From: Lutjanus erythropterus | Taxonomy: Eukaryota; Chordata; Actinopteri; Lutjaniformes; Lutjanidae | Assembly: GCA_020091685.1 (NCBI GenBank) | Contig: CM034613.1 | Span: 18,245,240-18,309,239, forward strand | Length of the DNA: 64,000 nt | Direction: 5' to 3' | In this document: positions 33,301-45,006 of the stretch, piece after piece | How positions within the stretch are numbered: the stretch's first letter is position 1 | How the letters are laid out: each line of letters begins with the position of its first letter | Notes under the pieces: model-generated | Told to the model about the DNA's origin: nothing | Database searches by the model: none | Seen by the model: only the letters and a program-made list of their open reading frames with translations | Position numbers and translations under genes: made by a program

Positions 33301-33800
33301 TTAAATGGGAAACATTATCACTGTGGTGGAGTCAATTACAGATCTTTATTTTAGCTCAAGGTTTTAAGGTGGTTTAGTTTGTTGTCTTGAGGGTAAAAGC
33401 CTGTCTGCTTCCAGTCAGCCCCCCACCCCCTCCTGCCCGTCCATACAGATCTGCTCCTCTACATTTCTCCAAATGTGGCCGAAAAGGGATGCTGTGTGTG
33501 TGCGTGTTTTGCTCATAAGGTAAAAAGTGAGCTCATGAGGAATCACAGCGCATAATGAAAGAAAGCAAAGTCTGGCTTTTTCAATTCTACCGGCTAAGTA
33601 GCAATCTGAAGTCAAATAGCCGTCGGTAACCGGTGGATGATGTTTAGCGCCAGCTCATTTAATTCCTTTATTATTTCTCAGCAAGCTCTCTGCTTCAGAA
33701 ATCACAGGAAATTGATTCCATTATCTGTATCACTTTTCCTCTGTGCATAGCACCTGCATATGAAATGCAACACACCCGCCATCTTAACATCTCTGCCACT
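33301..33800. promoter_or_regulatory. Unique-looking segment, weak candidate regulatory element
   Basis: Non-repetitive sequence with 'GTCAATTACAGATCTTTATT', 'CATTTAATTCCTTTATTATT' and 'AAATTGATTCCATTATCTG'. No exon. Enhancer status is inference only. Confidence 0.2.
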
Positions 33801-36800
33801 GAAGTGACATTACTATTGTCATGGCAACAAACCCCCTTCTCCATAGAGAAACTGTAGAATGCAGCATCCTGTTTTTGGAGTCAGGTAGACCAGTTTTAAA
33901 TGCGTGCACGCCACATTTGGTCATGAATTCGACCACGAAAGACTTCCTTTAGTGAGCAGATTAACACATAGACCGTAAGAGTGTGGACAGTAGAGCATTT
34001 AAGTCAGCATGTTTGTATGTTAGACTGTTCACGTCACCCTGTCCAAACAGATCACGACTCGAAAAGATTAAATGGCACGAAAGCAACTCGCCTGCAACGT
34101 CCATATGAACTATTGCGCTGTGAAAGAAACTATTCTACATTTATAGTTTTCTTATCTCTGCATATTCTACATGACGTGCACATATGTCACCTCCCTCCAT
34201 GGACATGTTCTGACATTTACATTGTGAAGAGACAATCATGTACTGATATTTCTACACATGGCTGTAGATAAGGAAATATTGAGCAATGCACACATCCAAC
34301 TACATCAGTTAAGATAAAGCAGATATTTTGACATGAGGTATATTTTTTGCTCACCGTGCCTTTTTGTGTTATGTTTTTCTGTAGACTTTTTATGCAAATA
34401 TAATGCCTAGGTTGTGCCTTTATTCTTTATTCCTCATTTTGATCCCCATTAACTTTCACAAATCTAGTCTTTGTGGGGTCCACACAAAAACAACAATAAA
34501 AAGACAGCAAGTTAAAATCACACGGTGTCATTGAGACAATAAAATTGAATATAAGGCCAAAATTAAGACCAGAAAATAAGTGAAATGACTCTACACATTG
34601 AGCAATAAATAACAGTAACCTATAATGGAAAGAACTGTCACAAGCACACCATGAACCATCATGAACTGCTGTCACAAAGTTTAAATGCAATTCATCAGTT
34701 TTAGTTTTGCTGACTTTTTGAAGATACCCTGGGTTAGTGAGTTATTGACCACTGCAGGCCATTGTTCGGTAGCATTACTTCTTAAAGTGCATCATGTTTC
34801 AGCATGCAACTAATGAAGCAGACAGACTAGATACAAACTATAAAAGTGTACAGGCTTGTCAAATCACCCAACCAACGTTCTTTGTACTCTTTTATAACAC
34901 AGGAGAAGTTTTTCCGAACAAGTGTTGGGTAGTCGTTTCCTCTGACAAGACTTCACAGGAGGAAAAGCCTCCACAGGCACACTGGTCAATACGGTGTTGG
35001 CATTTTGATTCATAGAAAGATCCGATCATGGTGAATTTATTCAAAACGTCCATCTTGAGATCCGACTTGAGATACTCTGTAATTTAAGTACGCTGAGACC
35101 ACAGCCCGTGTCCATCCTCTGTCTGTCTTAAATGCAAAAAACACATAATCAATTAAGTGAATTAGTGGCAGTAACACAAAAAAAACGTTTAGCAGTGCAC
35201 CAACAAAGGCAGCGAAGAAGACCGTTTTAACAGTGATGAAGAATCTGAAGGCCGTCCATCATGTTGATAGATTAAATCATGAAGGGTGATCTACCATAAC
35301 ATTAAGTAATTCATACACAACATTGTCAGAGGACATCGCACAGGTAACTAAATCTGTCAAAAAGCCTTTTTTTGCATCAATCACTCAATCACTGCTTCGA
35401 GTGGTGTTGACATGGAAAGTGACACCATCTGTCTCTTTATCTTTTCTCTCCATGTGCTTATAAATGCTGTGAGTTTGGTACAGATTCTGTTTACTACATT
35501 TTATTTTAATTGAGTTGTTTCATGATTCATATGCTGTTAATGTCTCATTATCATTAAAATTAAAGTTAAAATGAATGGTAATAATAGATCACGACTTGAT
35601 TTTTCTGATCTTCTGCTGCTAGCTAGGAAACATGAACGCAAACAACGTAAAAATATTTTTAAAAGGTTGGCATTGCAAATGTTTTATGGGAAGGAAATGC
35701 AACATTAGGCCTCAAATATACACATCATGCATTTTAGTGAGAACCACTGAATGCAAACAAAACTTGGTTTGTTTAAAAAAAAAAACTCCACAGAGAACCT
35801 TTAAAGACACTGTTTTGCAAGTTCACATCTCTAGCACTGTTTGACAAGAAGTGTTGATAACATGCTAAGTAACTTTAATGTTAATTTAATGTTGTTGTAA
35901 CAGAGGGAAACTTCACATAATAAAATGTCAGAGCCGCGATTGAAAGAGACTGTTGTGATTACCGATGCTGCCAATTTCGACAGCAGTGAATAATTGAAGA
36001 CATCGCCTGTATTGTAGAACTGAACGAAATCATTACATTAACAAATGTGGCAGTTAGACCCTCAAAACGCCTCTTTGCTGTTCAATTTGCTGTTCATTGC
36101 AGATTTTTGTCTGTGTTCGTCAAAGAAAAGGACTGAGTGAGAGCGGAGGAAAAAGGCTTTTGATGTGCCTATACTCAAGGACATCGGCACAGCACCTTGC
36201 AAAATCTAATTTCCAAAGTGTGAAATTTCCTCATTCTCTCCCGTGATAGCTTCATTTCATAGTGAAAGCTAATTATGGACGCTATAATTTCTTCCAGCAG
36301 TCAAGTCATCAGCTGGTCAAATACAGAGCGGCTCACGAAATGACACAATATAATTGCTGTGGCAAAAACAAATGCTCTTTAAGATACTGGTCATCGTATT
36401 TAAGACATTTTAATACAGAGAAGCGGGAAGAATACTTGTTTATATTGTCTGGCTCTTCGTGTGTGTGGATGTCATTTGGGATTACTGAAAACTTCTGTGT
36501 TTTTCCTCCCATCATACTTTCTCATGCTGTGCCTCTTAACGCCATTTCTCCACTGGAGCAGCTGTCTCTCTTTTCAGCCCGAGTAAAAGAGCAGAACAAC
36601 AGTTTTACAAGCAAAACAAACAGTCAGCCCACCCCTTTGACATTGTCTTGTTAAAAAAAAAAGGCCTGGCCAGATTTAAGATTCACTAGGGTTGCAATCT
36701 GCATGCTAAGGCCCATCAATTTTTCATGGCTCTCACACTATGAGCACTCACAGCCAGAAGGGGGTAATGCAAAATTGATTTGTGTATTAAAACTGCTTAG

Positions 36801-37107
36801 CCAAGCAGGCATCACTGGGAAATGTAGTGATTACCCCCTTGGGACTTTAGAAGGCCATGTATAGTCAAAGTGATCGAAAGAGGGACTCTTCCGTGCACAC
36901 ACAAAAATAACCATACATCACGACCTAAAAACAAACTGAATATAATAAACTCTAAATAAACTATAAACTACTATTTTAAGGCATCACATTGAGACTGCCA
37001 GCAGGAAGTTTGAATTATTTACAGCATGTGTACTTTTTAAAAACAGTGTACAGGTGATAGCAGCAGGAAAGATGAAACGCACAAGCACCTTAGATCGCAA
37101 GCCGGTG
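33801..37107. other. Long unassigned stretch
   Basis: No gene, RNA or confident repeat in about 3.3 kb. The longest frame (130 codons, 36262-36654) has no recognisable domain. The segment 36100-36560 is unique-looking. Confidence 0.4.
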
Positions 37108-37315
37108 CAGTGATGTCACAGACAAAAGGACATAAGTGATTATGTCACAAGCAAATGTAACATAAGTAATGATGTCACAAGCATTTTTACTTCAGTGATG
37201 CCACGAGCATTACGACATCAGTGGTGTCACAGTCAATATGACTGATGCCACATGCAAATTGAATTAATCACACCAGTGATGTCCCAAGGAACATTAAGCC
37301 AATGATGTCACACAG
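37108..37315 (+). repeat. Minisatellite with CRE-like TGATGTCA units
   Basis: About eight degenerate units of 24-31 bp follow the pattern AGTGATGTCACAAGCAN plus an ACAT-like spacer. Exact TGATGTCA appears three times. The other units have one-base variants (TTATGTCA, TGATGCCA, TGGTGTCA, TGATGTCC). A two-unit outlier of the same repeat lies at 38252-38300. Confidence 0.8.
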
Positions 37316-37330
37316 GCTTGGGCAGAGTCG

Positions 37331-37350
37331 TTTTTTTTTTTTTTTTTTTT
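37331..37350 (+). repeat. T20 run
   Basis: Uninterrupted run of 20 T, just downstream of the minisatellite. Confidence 0.95.
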
Positions 37351-38251
37351 CCATACTCTCCTGACATTTCACTGGGGTATATGATATATGACACATTGTG
37401 ATTGAAAAGCCCTCTGTATTTTAGGTAGTTTGTCCCCTCAGAGTTGCCGTACCGCAGGAGTTGCTGGCGCAGTTGTGTTGTTGACACGTGGGAGAGAAAT
37501 TAACAAGTGCTAATTCGCAATAGCTGTGACCATCTATGGTACGTACACACATGCGTCCACGTGTGCACACACTAGGGGCTAACTTGTGCCTCCCACATGA
37601 GGCCACTCCCACCACCACGCCCCCTTTTTGACAGTCGATGTGAACAGATCATGAGCTGTCCTCTGGCTCATGACCGACCTTTCCACTTACCACGCCCATG
37701 AACACAAGAACTAAACTGAGCTAAAACACAAATTTTTGTGGACCAACCAGCTTACCAACAGAGAGACCTGGTCGCAGATAAACAGAGCCTTTGGCTGCTG
37801 GTCACTGCACAGTCTCTCCATGTCTGTTTATTATTTTCTTATTAAACCTGTGCAGTTAAACAAACCCAAGATGCTTGGTTACATTGGTGGTGGCGGTGTT
37901 TCTTTTCTGCAGGCATCTCTTAGTGTGTTTCTTTCCAACATGCTGTTGTTTTTTGTGCTACTGTTTTCTTAGCTTAGCTTGCTCAGTGTGATTAACCGGC
38001 TAACTTTGTTCACAGACAGAACAAAACTAAGTTACGGACTTGCGGTGCAGAGACGAAGACCCTTTTCAGTGGAATGGGGATGCATGTTGGACACTTGTTC
38101 GGCAGGGATGTGAATGTTGTTGCCTAACTGCTCTCTGGTTGCACATGCTGTGCACGGAAGCTGAGTTTAATAGAAAGAGGATCGTTTGTATTCTTGATAG
38201 TATTAAAAGTCGTACCTTTGGAATTTACCCTGGCACACTGTAACACATTGA
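37351..38251. other. Unassigned stretch between minisatellite parts
   Basis: About 900 bp separate the main array from two further units. ACACATTG occurs at both 37391-37398 and 38243-38250, which could be an 8-bp target duplication of an inserted element, but no terminal inverted repeats were found. Confidence 0.35.
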
Positions 38252-38300
38252 ACATCACAAGCTTTTCGACAACAGTGGTGTCACAAACACAATGACACCA
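38252..38300 (+). repeat. Detached units of the 37.1-kb minisatellite
   Basis: 'CATCACAAGCTTTTCGACAA' followed by 'CAGTGGTGTCACAAACACAA' and 'TGACACC' follows the unit pattern of 37108-37315. Confidence 0.6.
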
Positions 38301-38699
38301 CCGATAGAAGCAGGGTCCGCACTCTGTTTGTTTGGCTGACCTGCAAAGAAACACTCAGACCGCAGAGTGGTGTCGGTGTTAGTCAGAGAGAGGTGTTTCT
38401 TTATCTAGAAAATGATGTCATGATGCAAGTCATCTACGAGCACAGATGACTGGCAGAGAGCATATTGAGTAGACGACAGTCATCAGTTTCATCTGGACCT
38501 TTGAACACATCGCCTACAGAATATTATTTATTAGCTACAGCTGATATAATCTACCACTGCCAGTGTTTTTCATTTTAACCGGCGAAAGGGACGGCTGGTT
38601 CCTGCATGTTCTGTCTACTGTTCTTTGGTAAAGAAAAGAGCAAACAGAGGTACAAGATAAGAGCTGGAGCACATGTATTATTATAATTTTTTGATATAC

Positions 38700-39270
38700 A
38701 ACCCTAAAGGTTCCACTTGAAACACTTTCCACCTAAAATCTAAAATAAAGGGTTATACCTTGAATACACAGACCACCCCATGAGAGGTTCTACAGAGAAC
38801 CTTTCTATGGTGTAATGGTTCAACCGAGAACCTTGCCTGAGGGTTTTATCAAGAACATTTCCATCTTCTGTGGGTGCTAAGAAGCCACCTGTGGTTCTCC
38901 CAAGAAACATTTTATCTTCCAACCATTTTATCTACAACCCACCGGAAACCTTTTTATATTCCAAGGGTTCTACCAAGAACTTTTTTAAATTTCAAAGGTT
39001 TTATCCAGAACCAACCCATGGAGTTCTGCTGATAACACTTTTATGTTATGGTACAAAGAACCCTTGAAGAAAGAGTTCCTCAAGGATTATAACAATCCTT
39101 AAAGAACTCTTCCTTCTGAAAATGGTTCTTTGGATGAAAACTGTTCTTAGTGGAACTCTTAGTCTTACAAAGAACCCTTGACAAACACTCTTCAGAAGCA
39201 AATGGTTCTGGGGTGAACCTCTCCCCATCAAGAAGAACATGTTTGGAGCCCTTGTTTCTCCGAGAAGGTG
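38700..39270 (-). mobile_element. GGTTCT-rich inverted-repeat element, copy C (minus strand)
   Basis: Read on the minus strand it starts near 39270 with a degenerate end (CACCTTCTCGGAGAAACAAG). It then carries 'CCAGAACCATTTGCTTCTGA', 'GTCAAGGGTTCTTTGTAAG' and about three ~55-bp units ('CTTGGTAGAACCCTTGG', 'ATATAAAAAGG'). The other end near 38700 is eroded. It is the only copy in reverse orientation. Confidence 0.75.
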
Positions 39271-40001
39271 GTAAATTTGCCTGGTGGTTAATATCTGATC
39301 CATGATCTCACTGAAACAGCTCAGAGGAAACACTTGTAAGATTCAAAAGATCATATCATTAATCAACAATGTCTCCTGATTTGCTGAAAGCACACAGCTG
39401 CTTCTTATCACTAATGCAGACACTGATGTGCGACTGATGATGCCTCATTGTACGTACAAACCATCCGTACCTTCAGGCTGGCTCTGTTGTGACAAAGGAT
39501 TCTCTCAGAGGTCACTTTATTCAGCATAAGGGTGGGGGAAAAAAAAGGTCTAATCTCTGCAACAACAACCTGACCTGTGTCCGTCCTGGATTTACAAGTG
39601 CTCGCCTTTGTACAGTAACCTTGCCTGGCAGTGGAAAACATTACTAACACATACATATTTATCAAAGCACGTTTGTAGGGGTCATGAAACGAGTCGTGTG
39701 TGGACTCTCGCCCAGCTCCCCTTGCCTGCTTATACTAAATATGTCCTTGGTTGTCAGAGGAGGTGAATACTTGCACTCCTGGAATATTTACCAGCCCTTG
39801 ATTTGGCAGTTCCAACCATTATCAAAGGGATCCTTAATATGGTAAAATAAGCTCAGGTTACCCACTCTGCGGAGTGAACTGACACGAAGGAGGTTTTTTT
39901 TTCTTCAACATCATCCTGAATTGTTCAGCAGAATGATTAAAAATGCATCAGTTTTTGCTTACCAATGGGCTGTGAGAAAACTTATTTCTTTTGAAGAATG
40001 T
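39271..40001. other. Unassigned stretch
   Basis: No gene or repeat recognised. Confidence 0.4.
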
Positions 40002-40944
40002 AATCTTAGAAATAAGGGTTCCAAAAGGGTTCCTCTTGAAGGGCTGAGGTTCTACCCGGAGCAGTTTGCTTCTGAAGAACCTCTATTTGAAGAAAGGGTT
40101 CATCAAGGGTTCTTTGTAAGACTACATGTTCCATTAAAAACTCTTTTCACCCAAAGAACCCTTTCTCAAATTAGTTCTTCAGGTTTGATTGTTGAAATCA
40201 TGGACTCTGTGAATCAGAGTTTGTCAAGGGTTCTTGGTAGCATAATACAAAAGGGTTCTTGGTAAAATCCCCTGGGTGGGTTCTAGATAAAATCCCTTGG
40301 GATTTGAAAGGGTTCTTGGTAGAACCCTCCGGGTAGGTTCTGGAATAAAGGCTTGGATTCTTGAAAGAAACCCCCCATGTAGGTTCTATCTAAACTTCTT
40401 GGAATATAAAAAGGTTCTCGATAGGTTACCTCTGGAATATAAAAAGGTTCTTGATAACCACCCAGGTGGGTTTGAGATAATATATATATATATATAATAT
40501 AATATATAATTATATAAAATGTGATATATAAATATATATATATTATATATATATAAAACAAGGTTCTCGATACAGTCTTCCAGGGTGGGTTCTAGATAAA
40601 CCCCTTGGAATATAAAAAGGTACTCACTAACCACCCAGGTAGGTTGGAGATAAATAGCTCGGAATGTAAAAAGGTTCTCAACAGAAGAACTTGGAATATA
40701 AGAGGCTTCACAATAGAACTCCCCAAGTGGGTTCTAGATAAAACACTTGGAATATAAAAAGGAGGAACCTTTTACCAATGGTTCTAGGTATAACCCTTCA
40801 TGTTGGGTTCTAGGCAGAATCTCTGAAAGGCTTCAGAGTGGAGCCTTTGGAAGAGGGTCTACAAAGAACCAAAAAGGGTCCTCCTTTAGGGACAAGCCAA
40901 AGATCGCTTTATGGTTCTAGTTAGCACCATTACTTCTAAGAGTG
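40002..40944 (+). mobile_element. GGTTCT-rich inverted-repeat element, copy D (with AT expansion)
   Basis: The left end is ATCTTAGAAATAAGGGTTCC and the right end is TTACTTCTAAGAGTG. The head 'GAAGGGCTGAGGTTCTACCC' and tail 'GGGACAAGCCAAAGATCGC' match copies A and B. About seven to eight internal units are present, interrupted by an AT-dinucleotide block at 40477-40556. Small frames across it are artefacts. Confidence 0.82.
40477..40556 (+). repeat. AT-rich microsatellite inside copy D
   Basis: About 80 bp of almost pure A/T dinucleotide repeats with short interruptions, located between internal units of the element. Confidence 0.92.
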
Positions 40945-41475
40945 CAGCTTTCACAAAGTTTCAAATTTACAGACTTTTCTGTCGACATGAATGTGAAAAC
41001 AAATTCATAGCATCCCCATAAATTACATACTCATCAACTCACCCTCCCACATTATGCTTTGACAACTCTTCAACTCTGAAAAGCACTCAAAGGTCATTTT
41101 TATCCCGCAACATGAAAAGCTCACTCCAATAAAAGTAATTTAGTCATTATTTGCCAAAGAGTTGGCACACGTCACTGTCGCCGCCAAACAAGCGGTGAGT
41201 CATAGTCGGTTAATGGTCAGCTCAACAAGCAAGAGTTTAACACAAATGGAATGCCATTTCTTGATTATTGCTAGTGTCATGCAAGCTTTATTTAGCGCTG
41301 ACCTGCGAGTCAAAACATGTCCTCCATTGAAGGGCCTCCAGTGAGAGGTTGGAGCTGAGACTGAGTCTATTAGGAGGGCTACTGCATGCCAGCAATGAAA
41401 AGAGGTGGTGAATGTGATCAGAAGCATTCAGACTCAAGATGGTTATGTTGGATATATGCACGCATATAAACTCTT
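40945..41475. other. Unassigned stretch
   Basis: Unique-looking DNA without a supported feature. Confidence 0.4.
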
Positions 41476-42052
41476 AAAGGGATAGTTTGGATTAGTTAAA
41501 GGTGGGTCTACAGCAAAATGCATTTTAGCCACCTAAAAACATTCTCACTTTATTTATATTATTTTAACTTGCCATCATAAGCCTTTTATGCCTGGAAAAC
41601 ATTGTTATAAAATGCAGATATCGCTCTCTCGCTGAACCAGACTCTTGTCTTTGAAAAAACAGTCATTTTAACTCAGAGAACACAGGAATTACTGGTCAAC
41701 TTCTGCCTTGATCGGTTAGTTTGTTTGTGTTATTGTGTGACTTTGGTGAATCCAAACCAGACTTTTAAAGCACCAACGTCACACAGTGACACTAACAGAC
41801 TAACAGATCGAAGTGGTGGTAGACCAGGAACTCCTGTGTTCTGCAAGGTGAAAATTACTGATTTTGTTAATGACGTTTGGTTGGTTTTAAGACAGCAATA
41901 TTTGGCTTGTATAAGAGTGGTCTTCCATTGTAAAAGGCTGTCTGAAAACATTTTAAATTTATTCTAAATATAGTGTGCATTTAAACTGATAGTGATAGTT
42001 TATACACTGACTATGGACAACCACTTCAGATAATCTGAACTATCCCTCTGAA
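41476..42052. mobile_element. Foldback MITE, near full-length copy
   Basis: It begins AAGGGATAGTTTGGATTA after CTTAA and ends TAATCTGAACTATCCCTCTG. Inner arms pair 'CAGGAATTACTGGTCAAC' with 'GTAGACCAGGAACTCCTG', and 'AACAGTCATTTTAACTCAGA' with 'AAGGTGAAAATTACTGATTT'. At 577 bp it is similar in length to the 22.4-kb copy. The left flank TTAA fits TTAA-type integration; the right flank has decayed. Confidence 0.82.
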
Positions 42053-42059
42053 GTACGTT

Positions 42060-42415
42060 TTTCTCTTTTCTTTAATGTATAATATAGTTTCATGTGCATA
42101 AAAAAGGTCTGCAAAGTCACAAAGACCAAAATCCACACCAAAGACAGTTACTCACTCCTAAAGAAAACACTCCCTCTGTAACTTGGTGACATCACAATGT
42201 AACACATTTGCATTACATGCAACTTTGGAATGAGATTGGGGCCAGAAGCTAAGTGTTTCAAACAGAAGTGCTGCAGCAGTCAGTATGAGAAAAATAAAGT
42301 GGTTTTTGAACCTGAAAACATGTAAACTTATTCCAGTAGAAACCCAAAATAAAAGTATGAGCTTGAAAATGAGCATACTTTGGTCACTTTAAGCGATTTG
42401 GGCCAAAACAAACTT
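42060..42415. repeat. Dispersed percomorph repeat ending in CACTTTAA
   Basis: Landmarks in order are 'AAAAGGTCTGCAAAGTCACA', 'CCAAAGACAGTTACTC', 'GTGACATCACAATGTAACAC', 'TTTGCATTACATGC', 'AGTAGAAACCCAAAATAAAA', 'TGAAAATGAGCATACTTTGG' and 'TCACTTTAA'. I recognise this order as a common fish element (recall). The right end resembles the TTAA-type MITE termini. Confidence 0.65.
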
Positions 42416-44460
42416 GCCAAATTGCATTAAATCGCTGCCAAGTAAAGACAGATCTATACACTGCTGTGAAGTTTGAGTGAAAAACATGATTCACACTCCT
42501 CTGGCCTTCTGATGTTATCTCATCTTGGCTGTGGAGAGAGAAAGAAGCTCATTCCTGTCAAGAAAAGACTGCAACCCGTGCTCGGGATCGTGGCTGTAAA
42601 TGGCAGCGTGGCTTTTTATCCATGTTTGAGGAGCAGCTACTGACCTTTACGACTAAGAGCTCAAACATGTTGTCTGCTACATCTGGGCTTTGGGCCTGGC
42701 AGTCACCGGGCTTTTCGGTGATTATGGAAATATTTGTAGATGTCTCTGCCTGGAGAGAGCCCAGGGGAGCATTTACCAGGCCTACCATCAAGCCTTTCCC
42801 TCCATCAAACTCCCATCTCTGTGCTGGATTCCTCCTCGTGTGGCTTTCTGGTCGTTTCTCAGCCTGTAATCTTTTGCCCTACAAACTATCTCGAGCAAAA
42901 CAGAGGAGCTGCCATGGGGATGCTTCTGTTTTAAAAGTAAGACATTTCTCTATCATCAAACCTCGTGAAGAAAGGAACTTTTGCACACAAAATACAGCAC
43001 CAGCACTATTAAGTGATACAGGTACAGTAAATACATCATTAAGTCATCAGAAAGTGGATTGAGCTCAAACTCATCCCAAATAGCAAGCACAAAGGAGCAT
43101 TGCTAAATATCGCTAAAAATGACAAACGTTGTGTTCTTTTCGGTGTCTGTGAAAAGTCAAGTCGAGTTGGTTCAATGAGACGTACATGTACGACGTTTGC
43201 GTGGAGGACTGCTATGATTGATGGATCTCCCAGGAAGCTACAATGATTGGTCAAATTTGTGGAAAATTTCGAAGTTCGTGCAGGTTGACTTTGGTTAACT
43301 GCTGCATCCCACAGGGGCTGACTTTCATATTTCCGCCAAGTTAAAGTGAAAAGACTAGTTGGTTCCACTAAATTACTAAACAGTATCATAAAGACATAAT
43401 AAAGTTAATTCAACCTTGTTATTATTATATAACGTTGTATGAGAGACGAGAGGAACAAATATATTCTTACAGTTTTGACAGCATAGAATTAGTCACGAAA
43501 CTTCAAGAACCTACGATTGCTTGAACAATGGTGTTACTCACACAATCACATTGTTGGTTTTCCCTTATTATTTCTTTTGTGGTCATTTTATATTTATTTC
43601 CTTACCTATTCAGTGCAAATGCAAAAATTATAATAACAATCGCAACAATCAGACTTACATCTCCCTTTTCTTTCGAGTGGCTATTGTGTTCGTCTAAACT
43701 GAAAGGCACATTTCCTTTATGCTATACAATCATTGTAATTGTCATGTAAGCTATTGTAATTTCTAGGTAAAGAAACAGTAAAGTTTTTAAATATAACTTG
43801 ATGAAAATATGATGTATCAGAGGCAGTGATAAGCAGTATTTAGGATGAAAGGCATGATGTGTTTGCAGCTAGAATGGAGACGAATTTTTAATTTTCAGTT
43901 AAACTGTGGTTTTGTGAGTCGTGAGTCTGCCCAAGCAACGCAATTCAAGCCGTCATGGCAGGCAGAAAATATTTTGTGCCACTTCAGTACCTGTTCCGAC
44001 ACTTTCTGAGCTCAGACACATTTCATCCCTGAGTGTTCTTTTAGCGGAAGGGGTCACATTCAAAATCTGAGCCATTCAAATTTATTTTTCACCATTCGGC
44101 TCCAAAGACAGATCTGTAAGTGCACTATCTCCAATACGTGGGAGGATCTTATCTAACCTTTCCTGCCTCATGAAAAATTCAGCATCCTGGCTACCAATCT
44201 CCGCCGTCTCAGGATGTTATGTCCGATACAGAGGCGGAGGTGCTGGGGAGAGAAGAGGAAATTGCTTTGGACTCCAGCACTGTATGATCAGTATTATCAC
44301 TGCAATGGACCTCATTCACCCACATATTCTATAGCGCCCTTTACTGTGTGCGTCCACAGCAGTCAGATCTCATTCCAGCCGTGCATGGTGCTCTGGATGT
44401 GTGTGTGTATGTGTGTGTAAGGCCTTGGTTTTGTGACGGGTCTTTGTGATAGGGGTGGCA
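42416..44460. other. Unassigned stretch
   Basis: No gene is supported. A 146-codon plus-strand frame (42622-43062) lacks any recognisable domain. The 42480-42930 part is unique-looking. A GT dinucleotide run lies at about 44399-44418. Confidence 0.35.
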
Positions 44461-44475
44461 GGTTACATAACAAGA

Positions 44476-44490
44476 GGGGGGGGGGGGGGG
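44476..44490 (+). repeat. G15 run
   Basis: Uninterrupted run of 15 G followed by GC-rich triplets (CGACAGCGGCGGTGGCGGGG). The G-run has quadruplex potential. Confidence 0.93.
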
Positions 44491-45000
44491 CGACAGCGGC
44501 GGTGGCGGGGTGCAGAGGAGTTGAGCGGCAAACTGTGGCATGACAGCTCTCCGAACGTAGAGGGAAGGTCTAATGCGGGTGAGTGACAGAGATGTCGAGA
44601 TAAAGCTTCCTGTCAGTCTCTGGCAAGTGTTGCCCACCATCACTACCAACCCCCACCGCCCTTCATCCCTGAGGGGCCTGGCAGACAGGACAGAGGAGAT
44701 CCTAAATATCACGCAGCTCCTCAACATTAGACAAGCCAAACATCTGTTTTGTAAAGAGACGCAGGCTTCTCTTCCTCAGATTTTTCATCTTATTCACCCT
44801 CACGCTCTCTCTCTCTCTCACAGCCTGACTGCTCCTCAGAAAATATCTATATATTATTAAGAATCTGAGTTATATTTCATGTTTTTGACTTTTGCAGACA
44901 GGACAGAGATGGTTAACTGACAGAAAATGCTGGACAGGTTTAGCTTTGCCTCTTCTCTCTAGGCAGATTTATCATTTATATTTCTTCAGTTCGGATTCAG
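44491..45000. other. Unassigned stretch
   Basis: No recognised feature beyond a short CT run at about 44806-44820. Confidence 0.4.
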
Positions 45001-45006
45001 TTTTGC

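Noticed and set aside
37391-38250. hAT-type insertion bounded by ACACATTG
   Set aside because: An 8-bp match alone can occur by chance, and sequences inside the two copies show no terminal inverted repeat. It is kept only as a weak hint.
42622-43062. 146-codon open frame, the longest on the plus strand
   Set aside because: No domain, signal peptide, codon pattern or splice context was recognised, and overlapping frames exist on the other strand. Length is within chance for a 64-kb window.
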